The translations under genes were made by a program, and so were the position numbers. Source: Bacillota bacterium (GTDB taxonomy: Bacteria > Bacillota > Dethiobacteria > DTU022). From it: a DNA stretch of 25,483 nucleotides. The stretch lies in contig JAAZIG010000302.1 in assembly GCA_012510325.1 (NCBI GenBank), forward strand, positions 1-25,483. The letters run 5' to 3'. Below are positions 1 through 8,027 of this stretch, in pieces. The notes below the pieces were generated by a model. That model was given only the letters and a program-made list of their open reading frames with translations, ran no database searches and was not told the DNA's origin. The first letter of the stretch is position 1; every line of letters begins with the position of its first letter.

Positions 1-346
1 CCAGGGCGGCGGCGATATAGCGATCTCCCGGACCCGGTTTGAGATGGCCCTCGACGATAAAGCAAACCAGATCGGCTTCGCCAAGGGCGGCCTGCGCTGT
101 CCGGACCATCGACCGGCCCAGCTTGTGCCTGGGTCGGTGCAGACCGGGGGTATCAATAAAGATCACCTGGGCCGCCTCGGCGGTGAGCACGGCGCGAATG
201 GCAGTCCGGGTGGTCTGCGCTGTCGTCGAAACGATGGCCACCTTCTCGCCGACCAACGCGTTTGTCAAAGTTGATTTGCCCACATTGGGTCTTCCCACGA
301 GGGCAACAAACCCGGAGCGGTGCCCCTCCGGAGCTCCTCTGTTCAT
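1..346 (-). CDS. era: GTPase Era, N-terminal part (runs off left edge)
   Basis: Era is an essential GTPase that binds the 3' end of 16S rRNA and helps 30S subunit maturation. The 115 visible residues hold the G1 P-loop GRPNVGKST near residues 18-26, the QTTR switch region, and the G3 motif DTPGLHRP. The rest of the G domain and the KH domain lie outside the window. The ATG at 346 is the first possible start because an in-frame TGA sits two codons upstream; its ribosome binding site is weak. It is the last visible gene of the yqfC-to-era operon, 86 bp after the deaminase-TrmO fusion, matching the cdd-era order of Bacillus. The segment before QTTR reads STTA, where the family usually has an SDKP-like sequence. 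Confidence 0.93.
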   Translation of the reverse strand, partial: MNRGAPEGHRSGFVALVGRPNVGKSTLTNALVGEKVAIVSTTAQTTRTAIRAVLTAEAAQVIFIDTPGLHRPRHKLGRSMVRTAQAALGEADLVCFIVEGHLKPGPGDRYIAAAL

Positions 347-432
347 AGATGATCAACCCCATTTTGTAAGTGTCATTGCCGGTTCAACCGCGATCTGTTG
401 CCCAAAGGGGCACAGCAAACCGGATCGTGGGC

Positions 433-1251
433 TCAGCCCGGGTAAACCGTCTTCAGGTCAAGCACCGGGGTGCCGTCAATAAGATCGAGACCCCGCACCG
501 TCAGAACGGTCCCGCGCCGCCCGAGCAGCTCCACCTCGGTCAGCGAAATGGGATTGGGCCGGCGGTAGGTGCGGCAGGCGAAGACGCCGTAGACCTCTCC
601 GCCCCGGCCGCGGCGTTCGCTTTTCAGGGTATAGCCTTCGGCGCGGTGGAGATATCCAAGGACAATGATCCGGGGTTCCTCTTCAATGCGGTACAGGCCT
701 TCCGCAAGAGTGGGCTCCAGATGGATCTCCGAGGTGAGGGCCCGGTAATTTTCAGGCACCCCGCCGGGCTCGAGAAAAGAGCTGCGCACCCGTCCGATGG
801 GCTGCAGCGTCAGCGGCAGCCTCCACAGATCCGCCGCCGCCTCAGGGAAGCTTGTCTCCGGGGGCGCCGGCCGGGGACCGCCGAAAGGTTCCGGCAGAAG
901 TTCGCTCAGACGCCTCCGCTCGACCTCCCCGTGCAGGTTGCCCATGATCACCTCAATATCGCCGGCCAGTTCATGGATCACCTGAAGACAGGCTCCGCAG
1001 GGCCGCGGCGGCGGTGAACAATCAGCAACCACCGCCAGCTGCCTGAAAAGGCGGCGGCCGGCCTGATAGGCATTCCCCAGCGCCACCCGCTCGGCACAGA
1101 CGGTGAGACCAAAAGAACCGTTTTCGATATTGCATCCGGTGAAGATCGCTCTGCCCTCGGCAGCGAGGGCGGCGCCGACAGCAAAACGGGAGTACGGGGC
1201 ATAGGCCCGGCCCCGTGCCGCCTTCGCCGCAGCCAGCAGTGTCTCAACCAT
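433..1251 (-). CDS. Fusion: cytidine deaminase + TrmO-type tRNA methyltransferase domain
   Basis: This single 272-residue frame carries two enzymes. Residues 1 to about 130 are a zinc cytidine deaminase (cytidine to uridine, pyrimidine salvage) with CNIENGSF at 40-47, the CAE zinc/catalytic motif at 52-54 and PCGAC at 84-88, so all three zinc cysteines are present. Residues about 147-270 match the TrmO/TsaA (UPF0066) family, which uses S-adenosylmethionine to methylate N6 of t6A37 in tRNA-Thr; the signature GVFACRTYRRPNPISL is at 222-237 and DGTPVLDLK at 259-267. A proline-rich linker lies between them. The ATG has a good GGGAGGAG site nine bases upstream. It occupies the slot where cdd normally sits, between dgkA and era. 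Each domain has about the length of a compact stand-alone protein, so both may be active. Each domain call is firm; dual activity is inferred. Confidence 0.9.
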   Translation of the reverse strand: MVETLLAAAKAARGRAYAPYSRFAVGAALAAEGRAIFTGCNIENGSFGLTVCAERVALGNAYQAGRRLFRQLAVVADCSPPPRPCGACLQVIHELAGDIEVIMGNLHGEVERRRLSELLPEPFGGPRPAPPETSFPEAAADLWRLPLTLQPIGRVRSSFLEPGGVPENYRALTSEIHLEPTLAEGLYRIEEEPRIIVLGYLHRAEGYTLKSERRGRGGEVYGVFACRTYRRPNPISLTEVELLGRRGTVLTVRGLDLIDGTPVLDLKTVYPG

Positions 1252-1269
1252 TTAAACCAGCTCCTCCCG

Positions 1270-2322
1270 CTATTCGGCGCCCCGTGAATAAGCCGGCAGC
1301 ACCAGCATCTTCTCCGGGATAATCCTAAATTTAATGCCCCGGTTGAGCTCCAGGTTATTCTTGATGATATCGAGTCCGCTGGTCAGGAGGGCGGGATCGC
1401 CGACCGCCTGAATAACCACGGGGTTGACCGGGATAAGCCGGTCGTTAACCTTGATCAGCGAGCCGCTGCAGCGCACCGCCGAGGTGACGACAAGGCGCTG
1501 CCCTCCCAGGCTGACCCCTTTGGCCCCGGAGCCGAAAAGCTCGTTGACCACATCCCGGATGTCGGTATCGTGAATGATCGAAGTGGAGGTGGTCGCTCCG
1601 AATTCGTCATGGAGCTCCACGGTGATGCCCTCTCCGGACATCTCCAGCAAGCCCGTCTGCACCCTGAGCTCGTGCAGCTTCAGTCTGGCCGCATCAAGCT
1701 CCTCCGTGAGCGTTTTCAGCTGCTTCTCCGGATCATAGGGCACCCTCTGGCGGGCGACACCGTCGACCAATTCTATCTCAATAAACCAGTCTTCAGTAAA
1801 GCGATCGCGGGGCATAAGCTTCCTGATTTTGGTGAAGGTTGCCTGGTTGAGGATATCTCCGGGGAAAGTGAAGATCTCATCGTCGGAAAGATGCAATGAA
1901 AAGCTGAGCGGCCCTCTGTTTTGCTGCAGCTGCCGGTCGGAATTCAGCTCGGCGATGATTTTATCGATGACCATCAGATCGGCTTCACGGATAATCAGCT
2001 CCTGCACCCGGCGCCCCTGATCAATAATTGCCGCGGTCAGCTCATCACCGCTGAAGATCTCAATGTCATAATTAAAGCCGGCCAGAGCCTCGCGGACCGC
2101 CTGGCGCTCTAAAACCCCCAACTCCTCGGCCATTCGCTGATTGTACTCCGCCAGTTCGCGCGCCACCGCCTGCTTTGAACTGTGCTTCGCCGCAGCGGTG
2201 GGAAAAGCGGTGCGAAAATCGTGATAGAACCACCCGATGAGAGCAGTGTTGAGCAGCACGAGCAGCAGCACGAACCACATGGAGAAACTTCTGAAGCGAT
2301 CACGATCTGTAACCTTCACCAA
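1270..2322 (-). CDS. DUF881-family membrane-anchored protein
   Basis: This 350-residue protein has a short cytoplasmic N-terminus, one membrane segment at about residues 14-32, a long helical region rich in Glu, Gln and Arg, and a C-terminal DUF881 domain. The domain is recognised from GEGITVELHD, the IIHDTDIRDVVNELFGSGAK stretch, GGQRLVVTSAVRCSG and VIQAVGDP. DUF881 proteins (YlxW/YlxX-like) are usually near division or peptidoglycan genes and have no established biochemical role. The start is TTG at 2322, nine bases after GGAGG; a GTG directly follows. It lies between dgkA and cdd, where Bacillus has no such gene, after an 89-bp AT-rich spacer that may carry its own promoter. It is longer than many DUF881 proteins because of the helical region. 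Confidence 0.85.
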   Translation of the reverse strand: MVKVTDRDRFRSFSMWFVLLLVLLNTALIGWFYHDFRTAFPTAAAKHSSKQAVARELAEYNQRMAEELGVLERQAVREALAGFNYDIEIFSGDELTAAIIDQGRRVQELIIREADLMVIDKIIAELNSDRQLQQNRGPLSFSLHLSDDEIFTFPGDILNQATFTKIRKLMPRDRFTEDWFIEIELVDGVARQRVPYDPEKQLKTLTEELDAARLKLHELRVQTGLLEMSGEGITVELHDEFGATTSTSIIHDTDIRDVVNELFGSGAKGVSLGGQRLVVTSAVRCSGSLIKVNDRLIPVNPVVIQAVGDPALLTSGLDIIKNNLELNRGIKFRIIPEKMLVLPAYSRGAE

Positions 2323-2411
2323 AAACAGATGCCTCCATTTATTATATTCTTTACTATTACCTTAATTATAGGCGCACCCGAAGAAACCCTATTATGGAAT
2401 TATGAAAAGTG
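2323..2411 (-). promoter_or_regulatory. AT-rich spacer with two TATAAT hexamers (possible internal promoter)
   Basis: This spacer is much richer in A+T than the surrounding operon. Read on the minus strand it holds two exact TATAAT hexamers, at 2365-2370 and 2341-2346. Neither has a convincing -35 hexamer 16-18 bases upstream. An internal promoter for the DUF881-cdd/trmO-era segment is possible but not shown. Confidence 0.3.
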
Positions 2412-3260
2412 TTAAAAATGGATTAAATTCAGCAGAACTTTCCACAAACGAGGGCCAAAAACATAGAGACCGATGAGGACGGCGTAAAGAGCGGTCAGGA
2501 GAACGGCCCCGGCAGCAGCATCCTTGGCCACCTGGGCCAGCTTGCGCTGCTCCTGTGTAACCAGGTCCACGGTCTTCTCAATAGCCGTATTGACCGTCTC
2601 CGCAACGAGAACGGCGAAGACAGCGGTGAGCACCACAAAAAGCTCCCAGGGTTCCAGGCGAAGCAGGAAAGAAAGGAGCATAACCAGAACGGCGGCGGCG
2701 AGATGGATCGCCATGTTCCGCTGCGTGACCACAGTGTAGCGCAGGCCGCTACAAGCATCCTGAAAGCTGCCGAGCAGCCGCTCCACCGTTCTCTCCATGA
2801 AAGGGATCCGCTGCACTTCGTTGAGCAGATCCGCCTCCTTTCGCTCCATCTCCTCCGCGGAAGCGGCGCTGTCGTGATCATATCCGCAGAGGTGCAGCAG
2901 TCCGTGGATCGCCAGGGCGAGCACCTCCTGATCCAGGGAGCGCCCCGCTGCGGCGGCCTGCTCGCCCGCCCGATCGAGCGAGATATAGATGTCACCGAGC
3001 ATGAGCGGTGCTTTTTCGGTTACAGCAGCTTCGTCCCCCTCGAGCATGCTGAAAGTGAGGACATCGGTGGGCGCATCCAGACCGCGATAGCTCCGGTTAA
3101 GCACCTGCAGATAGCGGTCGCCGGCCAGGATAACCGCGATCTCCCCGCCGGAGAGGCGCTGCTCGGCATGCAGCAGCCGCGCCGCCGCTGTCATCCTTTT
3201 GCGCAGAGCCCCGGTCAGCGGCCCCCCGGCGTTGTGGATCTGATTGACGATCACTTTCAA
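2412..3260 (-). CDS. Fusion: rRNA maturation endonuclease YbeY + diacylglycerol/undecaprenol kinase DgkA
   Basis: The 282-residue product joins two operon neighbours. Residues 1 to about 155 are YbeY, a zinc endoribonuclease for 16S rRNA 3'-end processing and ribosome quality control, with the metal motif HGLLHLCGYDH at 119-129 (His119, His123, His129). Residues about 160-275 are a DgkA-type kinase with three membrane helices, the ETVNTAIEKTVDL motif at 221-233 and KLAQVAKDAAAGAVLL at 240-255; in Gram-positives this enzyme mainly phosphorylates undecaprenol. The frame is open much further upstream, but homology begins at the TTG at 3260. That TTG overlaps the TGA of pgpH as TTGA, which suggests translational coupling. 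In Bacillus yqfG (ybeY) and dgkA are separate adjacent genes, so this is a simple fusion of neighbours. A membrane-tethered YbeY would follow. Confidence 0.92.
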   Translation of the reverse strand: MKVIVNQIHNAGGPLTGALRKRMTAAARLLHAEQRLSGGEIAVILAGDRYLQVLNRSYRGLDAPTDVLTFSMLEGDEAAVTEKAPLMLGDIYISLDRAGEQAAAAGRSLDQEVLALAIHGLLHLCGYDHDSAASAEEMERKEADLLNEVQRIPFMERTVERLLGSFQDACSGLRYTVVTQRNMAIHLAAAVLVMLLSFLLRLEPWELFVVLTAVFAVLVAETVNTAIEKTVDLVTQEQRKLAQVAKDAAAGAVLLTALYAVLIGLYVFGPRLWKVLLNLIHF

Positions 3261-5365
3261 CGGAGGGCACTCCCTTCGATCTCCGCGCGGAGATCCTTCT
3301 CCGGATACTCCACTCTGGTGTGGTAAATGCCGGCCATGATCTTGGCGAAGGTATCTCCGATCTGATCGAGCTCTTTCAAGGTGAGATCGCATTCATCCAT
3401 CTGGCCGCTGTTAAGCTTGTCCTTGATGATCCGCCGGATCAACCCCTCCACCCGGATGCCGACAGGTTTGGCCAGAGAGCGCGCTCCCGCCTCCACGGCA
3501 TCGGCAAGCATGATGATCGCCGCCTCCTTGGTCTGAGGCAGCGGCCCTTCGTAGCAGAAGTTATCGATGAAAACCTGCTCCCCGTTGCTGCTCTCCACCG
3601 CCTGTTGATAGAAGTAGGCGATGAGGCTGGTCCCGTGGTGCTGCCGAATAATATCCTCGATCACCAGGGGGAGGCGGTATTTCCGGGCCAGTTCCACGCC
3701 GTCTTTGATATGAAGGCGGATGATCATCGCACTGAGGTTGGGCGAGATCTTGTCGTGGGGATTCTCCCCTGAAAGCTGGTTCTCGGTGAAGAAATACGGC
3801 CGTTTGATCTTGCCGATATCATGATAATAAGCGCCGACTCTCGTGAGCAGGGGATCTGCATTCACCGCTTCCGCAGCGGCCTCGGCCAGGTTGCAGACCA
3901 TCATACTGTGGTAATAGGTGCCCGGCGCTGTGGTCTGCAGGCGACGCAGGAGGGGATGATTGGGATTGGAAAGCTCCAGCAGGGTGATGGAGGTGGTCAA
4001 ACCGAAAGCGCTCTCCAGATAGGGAAGCAGCCCGATGGCGATGATGGAGGAGAGCAGGCCGCTGCCGACTCCGGCAACCAAGGCATAACCCAGCTCCTTG
4101 AGAACCCCCGTTTCCAGGCTGAGACTGCCCCAGAAAAGAAATTGGGCCAGAATGGTGGCGGCGTTGGTCCCGGCCACGTACAGGCCCGCTTTGGCCAGAT
4201 CCCCACGCTGACTGACCCGGGAAACAGCGTAGATCGCCGCCAGTCCCCCGGTCAGGGCGATGAGCAGATAGCTGATCTCGCTGCCGGTAATAAAACCGAC
4301 CAGCAGGGCAAAAACAAGGTTCATCAGAACGGCGAGCCGGTAACCGAACATCACCGTAACCAGAATTACCCCCATCGCTGCGGGGATCCAGAAAGGAGAA
4401 AAATAGGTCGCCAGGATCGTGATCAGTAGAGTGATAATGACCACCAGCCCCAGCAGCAGAAGCATCTTCGGACTGTCATATACGTTTCTCAGGTATTGGG
4501 ACAGGTAGATGCTCACAAGGATAAAGATAATTAGCAAGAGCACAAAGAGTCCTATGATTCCGCCGTAATCGGCTTGCTTGCCCCGGAGCAGCCCCAGGCT
4601 CTCCAGCTGGGCGATCTGCTTCTCGGTAACCAGCTCTCCTTCGCTGACAATGAGGGTATCGCGCTGCAGGATCACCGGATCAACGGCCTGGCGGGCGGTC
4701 TCCTGATTGGCCGCGGTAGCGTCGTAATTGGCGATCATATTCGGCTTAACCAGCGGAGCAGCCAGCTTTTCGGCAACCTGCTTCAGCCGGACATCAAAGG
4801 GGAAAAGAGCGATCTCGTGTTCAATCTGTTTTTGGGCCGTCTCGACGCCGTTTATCTTGACCCCCTGCTCAAACACCTCTTTCAGGGCTTCCTTGAGCCG
4901 GTTTTCCAGGTCGAGCAGGATCACCTTTTCACTGTGAAGCGCCTCCGCCGTTGAGGCGGGCAACTCGGTATCGAAAAGGGCCTGAAAAGCCCCGATTTTT
5001 TCATCACCGGAGAGTTCAATATCATCACGGATCTCCGCCACCCGGGCAAAGAAATCTGCGACGGCGCCGAGGGCCTCCTCTTCAACTGTAGGGATGTAAT
5101 CGAACACCTCGGGCACTGCGGCTGCGGCCGCCTGGCGCAGCTGTCCGGTGGTATATTCATCGATGGCCTCGCGGGGGGCGTAGATCGTCTTCGGGCTGGG
5201 CCGGTTCAGCTCCACATTGACCCGTCCGGGAATGCAGACCACGACCAGGAGCAGATAGAGCACGGCAAAGACAACCGCAGCCAGCGCCAGCCTCTGGACG
5301 CCCAGATCCCACCGCAGCGGTGAGTAGTCCTCGACAAGCTCTTTTACCTTCGGGAGAGCCTTCAT
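3257..5365 (-). CDS. pgpH: 7TM-HD cyclic-di-AMP phosphodiesterase PgpH (YqfF)
   Basis: This 702-residue membrane enzyme belongs to the 7TMR-HD family, whose characterised members hydrolyse the second messenger cyclic-di-AMP. It has a first membrane helix at about residues 27-47, an extracytoplasmic domain to about residue 270, a block of hydrophobic helices to about residue 450, and a cytoplasmic HD domain. The HD motif YYHDIGKIKRPYF has His515-Asp516, and HHGT at about 577-580 supplies further metal ligands. The ATG at 5365 overlaps the phoH stop as ATGA, and its own stop overlaps the next start as TTGA, so it is tightly coupled on both sides. Its length is usual for the family. Position between phoH and ybeY is conserved in Firmicutes. 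Confidence 0.94.
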   Translation of the reverse strand: MKALPKVKELVEDYSPLRWDLGVQRLALAAVVFAVLYLLLVVVCIPGRVNVELNRPSPKTIYAPREAIDEYTTGQLRQAAAAAVPEVFDYIPTVEEEALGAVADFFARVAEIRDDIELSGDEKIGAFQALFDTELPASTAEALHSEKVILLDLENRLKEALKEVFEQGVKINGVETAQKQIEHEIALFPFDVRLKQVAEKLAAPLVKPNMIANYDATAANQETARQAVDPVILQRDTLIVSEGELVTEKQIAQLESLGLLRGKQADYGGIIGLFVLLLIIFILVSIYLSQYLRNVYDSPKMLLLLGLVVIITLLITILATYFSPFWIPAAMGVILVTVMFGYRLAVLMNLVFALLVGFITGSEISYLLIALTGGLAAIYAVSRVSQRGDLAKAGLYVAGTNAATILAQFLFWGSLSLETGVLKELGYALVAGVGSGLLSSIIAIGLLPYLESAFGLTTSITLLELSNPNHPLLRRLQTTAPGTYYHSMMVCNLAEAAAEAVNADPLLTRVGAYYHDIGKIKRPYFFTENQLSGENPHDKISPNLSAMIIRLHIKDGVELARKYRLPLVIEDIIRQHHGTSLIAYFYQQAVESSNGEQVFIDNFCYEGPLPQTKEAAIIMLADAVEAGARSLAKPVGIRVEGLIRRIIKDKLNSGQMDECDLTLKELDQIGDTFAKIMAGIYHTRVEYPEKDLRAEIEGSALR

Positions 5366-6342
5366 CGATCATCTTCCCTGCCAGACTCATAGGCCTCATA
5401 GGCCTTGATAATATTCTGCACCAGCGGATGCCTGACCACATCTTTCTCGGTCAGATACACCAGGGCAATCCCCTCCACCCCGCCCAGGATTCGCGGGGCC
5501 TCGGCCAGGCCCGATTCCCGCTCCCGCGGAAGATCAATCTGGGTGATATCTCCGGTAACCACTGCCTGTGAACCGAATCCGAGACGGGTGAGGAACATCT
5601 TCATCTGTTCAGAGGTGGAGTTCTGTCCCTCATCGAGGATGACAAAAGAGTCATCGAGAGTACGCCCCCGCATATACGCAAGGGGCGCCACCTCAATTAT
5701 ACCTCTTTCCCGGTATTTTTGAAATAGCTCCACTCCCAGAAGATCGTAGAGTCCGTCGTAGACCGGCCTGAGGTAGGGATCGACTTTTTCCTGAAAATCA
5801 CCGGGCAAAAATCCGAGGTGCTCGCCGGCCTCGACAGCGGGACGAGCCAGAATGATACGCTGGACCTGCTTTTTTTTCAGCGCATCGATGGCCATAGCCA
5901 GGGCCAGGTAGGTTTTGCCGGTACCCGCCGGGCCGATACAGAGGACAATATCCTGATGGCGCATCGCCTCAAGATAGCGCTTCTGCCCGATCGTCTTCGG
6001 GCGGATCTGTTTTCCCCGGGGGGTTACCAGAAGCAGCTCGCTGAAGAGCTCGCCCAGTATTTTCACCTGGCCCTCGCGGGTCAGTTTGAGGGCATATTCA
6101 AATTCACGTCTGCTTAAAAAATGCCCCCGGCGAACACTGCGCAGCAGCTCCTGAAACATCTGGTAAAGCGGCTCCACCTCCTCCGCGGGACCTTCAATGA
6201 GCAGCTCAAAGCCCCGCGGCAGGAGGTGAACGTCAAAATTATCCTCAATCAGGTTGAAATAGCGATCATGCCTTCCGAACAGCTGCAGCGATTCATCGCC
6301 GCTCTCGAGGACGACTGCACGGCTGACGGTTTTTCCTGCCAA
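5362..6342 (-). CDS. phoH: PhoH-family ATPase (PhoL type)
   Basis: This is a PhoH-like P-loop ATPase of about 326 residues. The family is linked to RNA metabolism and usually sits beside ybeY. Walker A is GPAGTGKT, about residues 137-144, and Walker B is VILDEGQN, followed by a TGDITQIDLP segment typical of the family. The open frame begins at a GTG at 6354, but that GTG lies inside the perfect Shine-Dalgarno AGGAGGTG. The TTG at 6342, 9-11 bases downstream, is the better start and gives an N-terminus like other PhoH proteins. The gene starts 27 bases after yqfD and overlaps pgpH by ATGA. The precise cellular role is unsettled in the literature. Confidence 0.93.
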   Translation of the reverse strand: MAGKTVSRAVVLESGDESLQLFGRHDRYFNLIEDNFDVHLLPRGFELLIEGPAEEVEPLYQMFQELLRSVRRGHFLSRREFEYALKLTREGQVKILGELFSELLLVTPRGKQIRPKTIGQKRYLEAMRHQDIVLCIGPAGTGKTYLALAMAIDALKKKQVQRIILARPAVEAGEHLGFLPGDFQEKVDPYLRPVYDGLYDLLGVELFQKYRERGIIEVAPLAYMRGRTLDDSFVILDEGQNSTSEQMKMFLTRLGFGSQAVVTGDITQIDLPRERESGLAEAPRILGGVEGIALVYLTEKDVVRHPLVQNIIKAYEAYESGREDDR

Positions 6343-6369
6343 AACGCACCCCACCTCCTCCGGGTCGGG

Positions 6370-7569
6370 TCAGGGACGGCGCAGCTTGACCATGCTGATC
6401 TCTTCCCTTGTTTCGGCAACCGCCCGGACCCATCCCGCCCCTTTATCGGTATACTCTTCAAAATAGAGCTGCTCCCCGTCGAGCTCGCCGGAGAGCTGCT
6501 CCTGCAGCTCTTGCAAAACCTTTTTGCGGGCCAGGCGCAGCGCTTCATCGTAAGGCACCGCCCTCTGCTCAACCCGCAGCTCATGATAGGTAATAGTCTC
6601 TATTTCGACAGGTAGCTGAAGATTCCTCCAGCCCCATTTCAAAACCCGGCTCTTCTCCCTGGCATTTTGATACGGATTCTCCGGCGGCCCCCACAGCCGT
6701 CGGCTGCCGCCTTGCAGGTGAAGATAGCAGCTGCTGCGAGAGCTTCCCGTCAAGATCCCGGCGCTCTCCTTTAACCTGATCGGCTCCCTGGCCTCGTACC
6801 AGACGCGCGCCTCAACAATACCCCTGGCGCGCACCTCCTGCGGCGGCGGCAGCTCCTCCGGAGAAAGGATCCCCTCCTCCAAACTGGCAAGCCCCTCGAT
6901 GAGGAGATCGCCCCGGGAGACGGTATCACCCACCTTGACCGCCGCCCGACCCTCGAGCACCATGATCCGCTCGATGAGCCCGTCCCGGGAGGCGATGAGG
7001 TCGGCGGGACCGTCATCGACAACCGGCCCGGACAGATGTTCAACGATCTCGATCTCCAGCCGGACACCGCGCAGCCGCAGCCCGGCCCAGGCGATGGCGC
7101 TGTTGCGGCGGGGCAGCTCCTCGGCCAGCTCGGCGAGGGCCAGTTTCCCCTTCCAGACTCCGGGACGGACGCCGAGCTGCTCCACCAGGGCCAGAACCTC
7201 CCCTTCTTCCAGGCGGTCGGTTCCGGTAATCCTGATCGACCAGACAAAGGATGCCGCCAGATACAGAGCGATGCAAAAAATTAGCGCTCCCGCCACCAGC
7301 CCCCAGCGGCGGCGCAAACGATATTGAAGGAAGGGCAGCCCCACTTTCCGCTCTATGCGCAGGCGGCAGCGTGTCTGCCTGATCAGGGGTCGCAGCTCCC
7401 GGAAAGAATTCAGATCCAGTGAAAGGCGAGCCCTCTCTTTCTGTTTGCGCAGATCCCAGAAGCCGATCCCCCGGGAGACCGCCAGGTTGATCAGCCTTTC
7501 AATGCCCCGGCCCTCCAAAGAGACCACCACAAAACCGCGAAGAAACCGCCACCATCTTATTATAAACAC
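6370..7569 (-). CDS. yqfD: Sporulation protein YqfD
   Basis: YqfD is a conserved sporulation membrane protein, made in the mother cell under sigma-E in Bacillus. The 399-residue product has a cytoplasmic N-terminal part, one hydrophobic helix at about residues 94-112 and a large extracytoplasmic part. The segment VKVGDTVSRGDLLIEG resembles the barrel-sandwich turn of membrane-fusion-type proteins. The start is GTG at 7569, eight bases after a perfect AGGAGG. It follows yqfC by 23 bases, the standard yqfC-yqfD pair, and precedes phoH. Its presence is good evidence that the organism forms endospores. Molecular function is not known. Confidence 0.9.
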   Translation of the reverse strand: MFIIRWWRFLRGFVVVSLEGRGIERLINLAVSRGIGFWDLRKQKERARLSLDLNSFRELRPLIRQTRCRLRIERKVGLPFLQYRLRRRWGLVAGALIFCIALYLAASFVWSIRITGTDRLEEGEVLALVEQLGVRPGVWKGKLALAELAEELPRRNSAIAWAGLRLRGVRLEIEIVEHLSGPVVDDGPADLIASRDGLIERIMVLEGRAAVKVGDTVSRGDLLIEGLASLEEGILSPEELPPPQEVRARGIVEARVWYEAREPIRLKESAGILTGSSRSSCYLHLQGGSRRLWGPPENPYQNAREKSRVLKWGWRNLQLPVEIETITYHELRVEQRAVPYDEALRLARKKVLQELQEQLSGELDGEQLYFEEYTDKGAGWVRAVAETREEISMVKLRRP

Positions 7570-7592
7570 CGGCCTATCCTCCTATGCGGCAG

Positions 7593-7874
7593 CTATCTTT
7601 CATAAGTCAGACTACCGATGACCCCTTTAACCAGGAGCTCCTCCTCAAGCAAATTTTTGATCTGCAGCTGCTCCCCGCGGATGATGATCTCGCCGCTGTT
7701 CACCGAGAGGCGAATCTCGTTTTCATCGTAAGCGATCACTCCGCGGTGGTTTTCAATATAGAGCTGCACATTGCCCACCTGGGTAATGCGGGGCAGATCG
7801 AGGATGATCTCGCGGGGCAGCTCAAACAAATCGGCGATAATCTCCCTGAAATTACCCTTTTTCCTTCTCGCCAT
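7593..7874 (-). CDS. yqfC: Sporulation protein YqfC
   Basis: This small protein of 93 residues, the same size as Bacillus YqfC, is the first gene of the operon. Segments such as ELPREIILDLPRITQVGN and the ILI-type strand region are typical of the YabP/YqfC family of spore-coat-associated sporulation proteins. The frame is open further upstream to 8009. I chose the ATG at 7874 because homology begins there with MARRKK and an AGGAGGGG site lies upstream; a TTG one codon earlier has slightly better spacing. A candidate sigma-E-like promoter lies about 35 bases upstream. Confidence 0.88.
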   Translation of the reverse strand: MARRKKGNFREIIADLFELPREIILDLPRITQVGNVQLYIENHRGVIAYDENEIRLSVNSGEIIIRGEQLQIKNLLEEELLVKGVIGSLTYER

Positions 7875-7908
7875 CAATCCGGGCCCCCCTCCTGATCGGT
7901 TTTGTTTA

Positions 7909-7936
7909 AATTTATGCACCGGCGCAGTAAAATACG
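7909..7936 (-). promoter_or_regulatory. Candidate sigma-E-like promoter for yqfC
   Basis: On the minus strand, CGTATTTT (7929-7936) and CATAAATT (7909-7916) are separated by 12 bases. The -10 element fits the CATAnanT-like sigma-E pattern and yqfC is a sigma-E gene in Bacillus. The -35 is a partial match and the spacing is slightly short, so this is tentative. Confidence 0.35.
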
Positions 7937-8027
7937 ACCTGCCGGGGACAGGACAAGCTTCCGGACCGGACGGTACCTCCTGTTTTTCCGGGAGAAAAAA
8001 AGATATCACTCTGAAAAACTTTTATAG

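Noticed and set aside
370..1017. Plus-strand 215-codon frame opposite the deaminase-TrmO gene
   Set aside because: Antisense shadow of a gene with clear catalytic motifs, no ribosome binding site or domain.
3261..3392. Extension of the ybeY-dgkA frame upstream to 3392
   Set aside because: The extra 44 residues lie inside the pgpH coding region, have no YbeY similarity, and the TTG at 3260 with its TTGA overlap explains the start.
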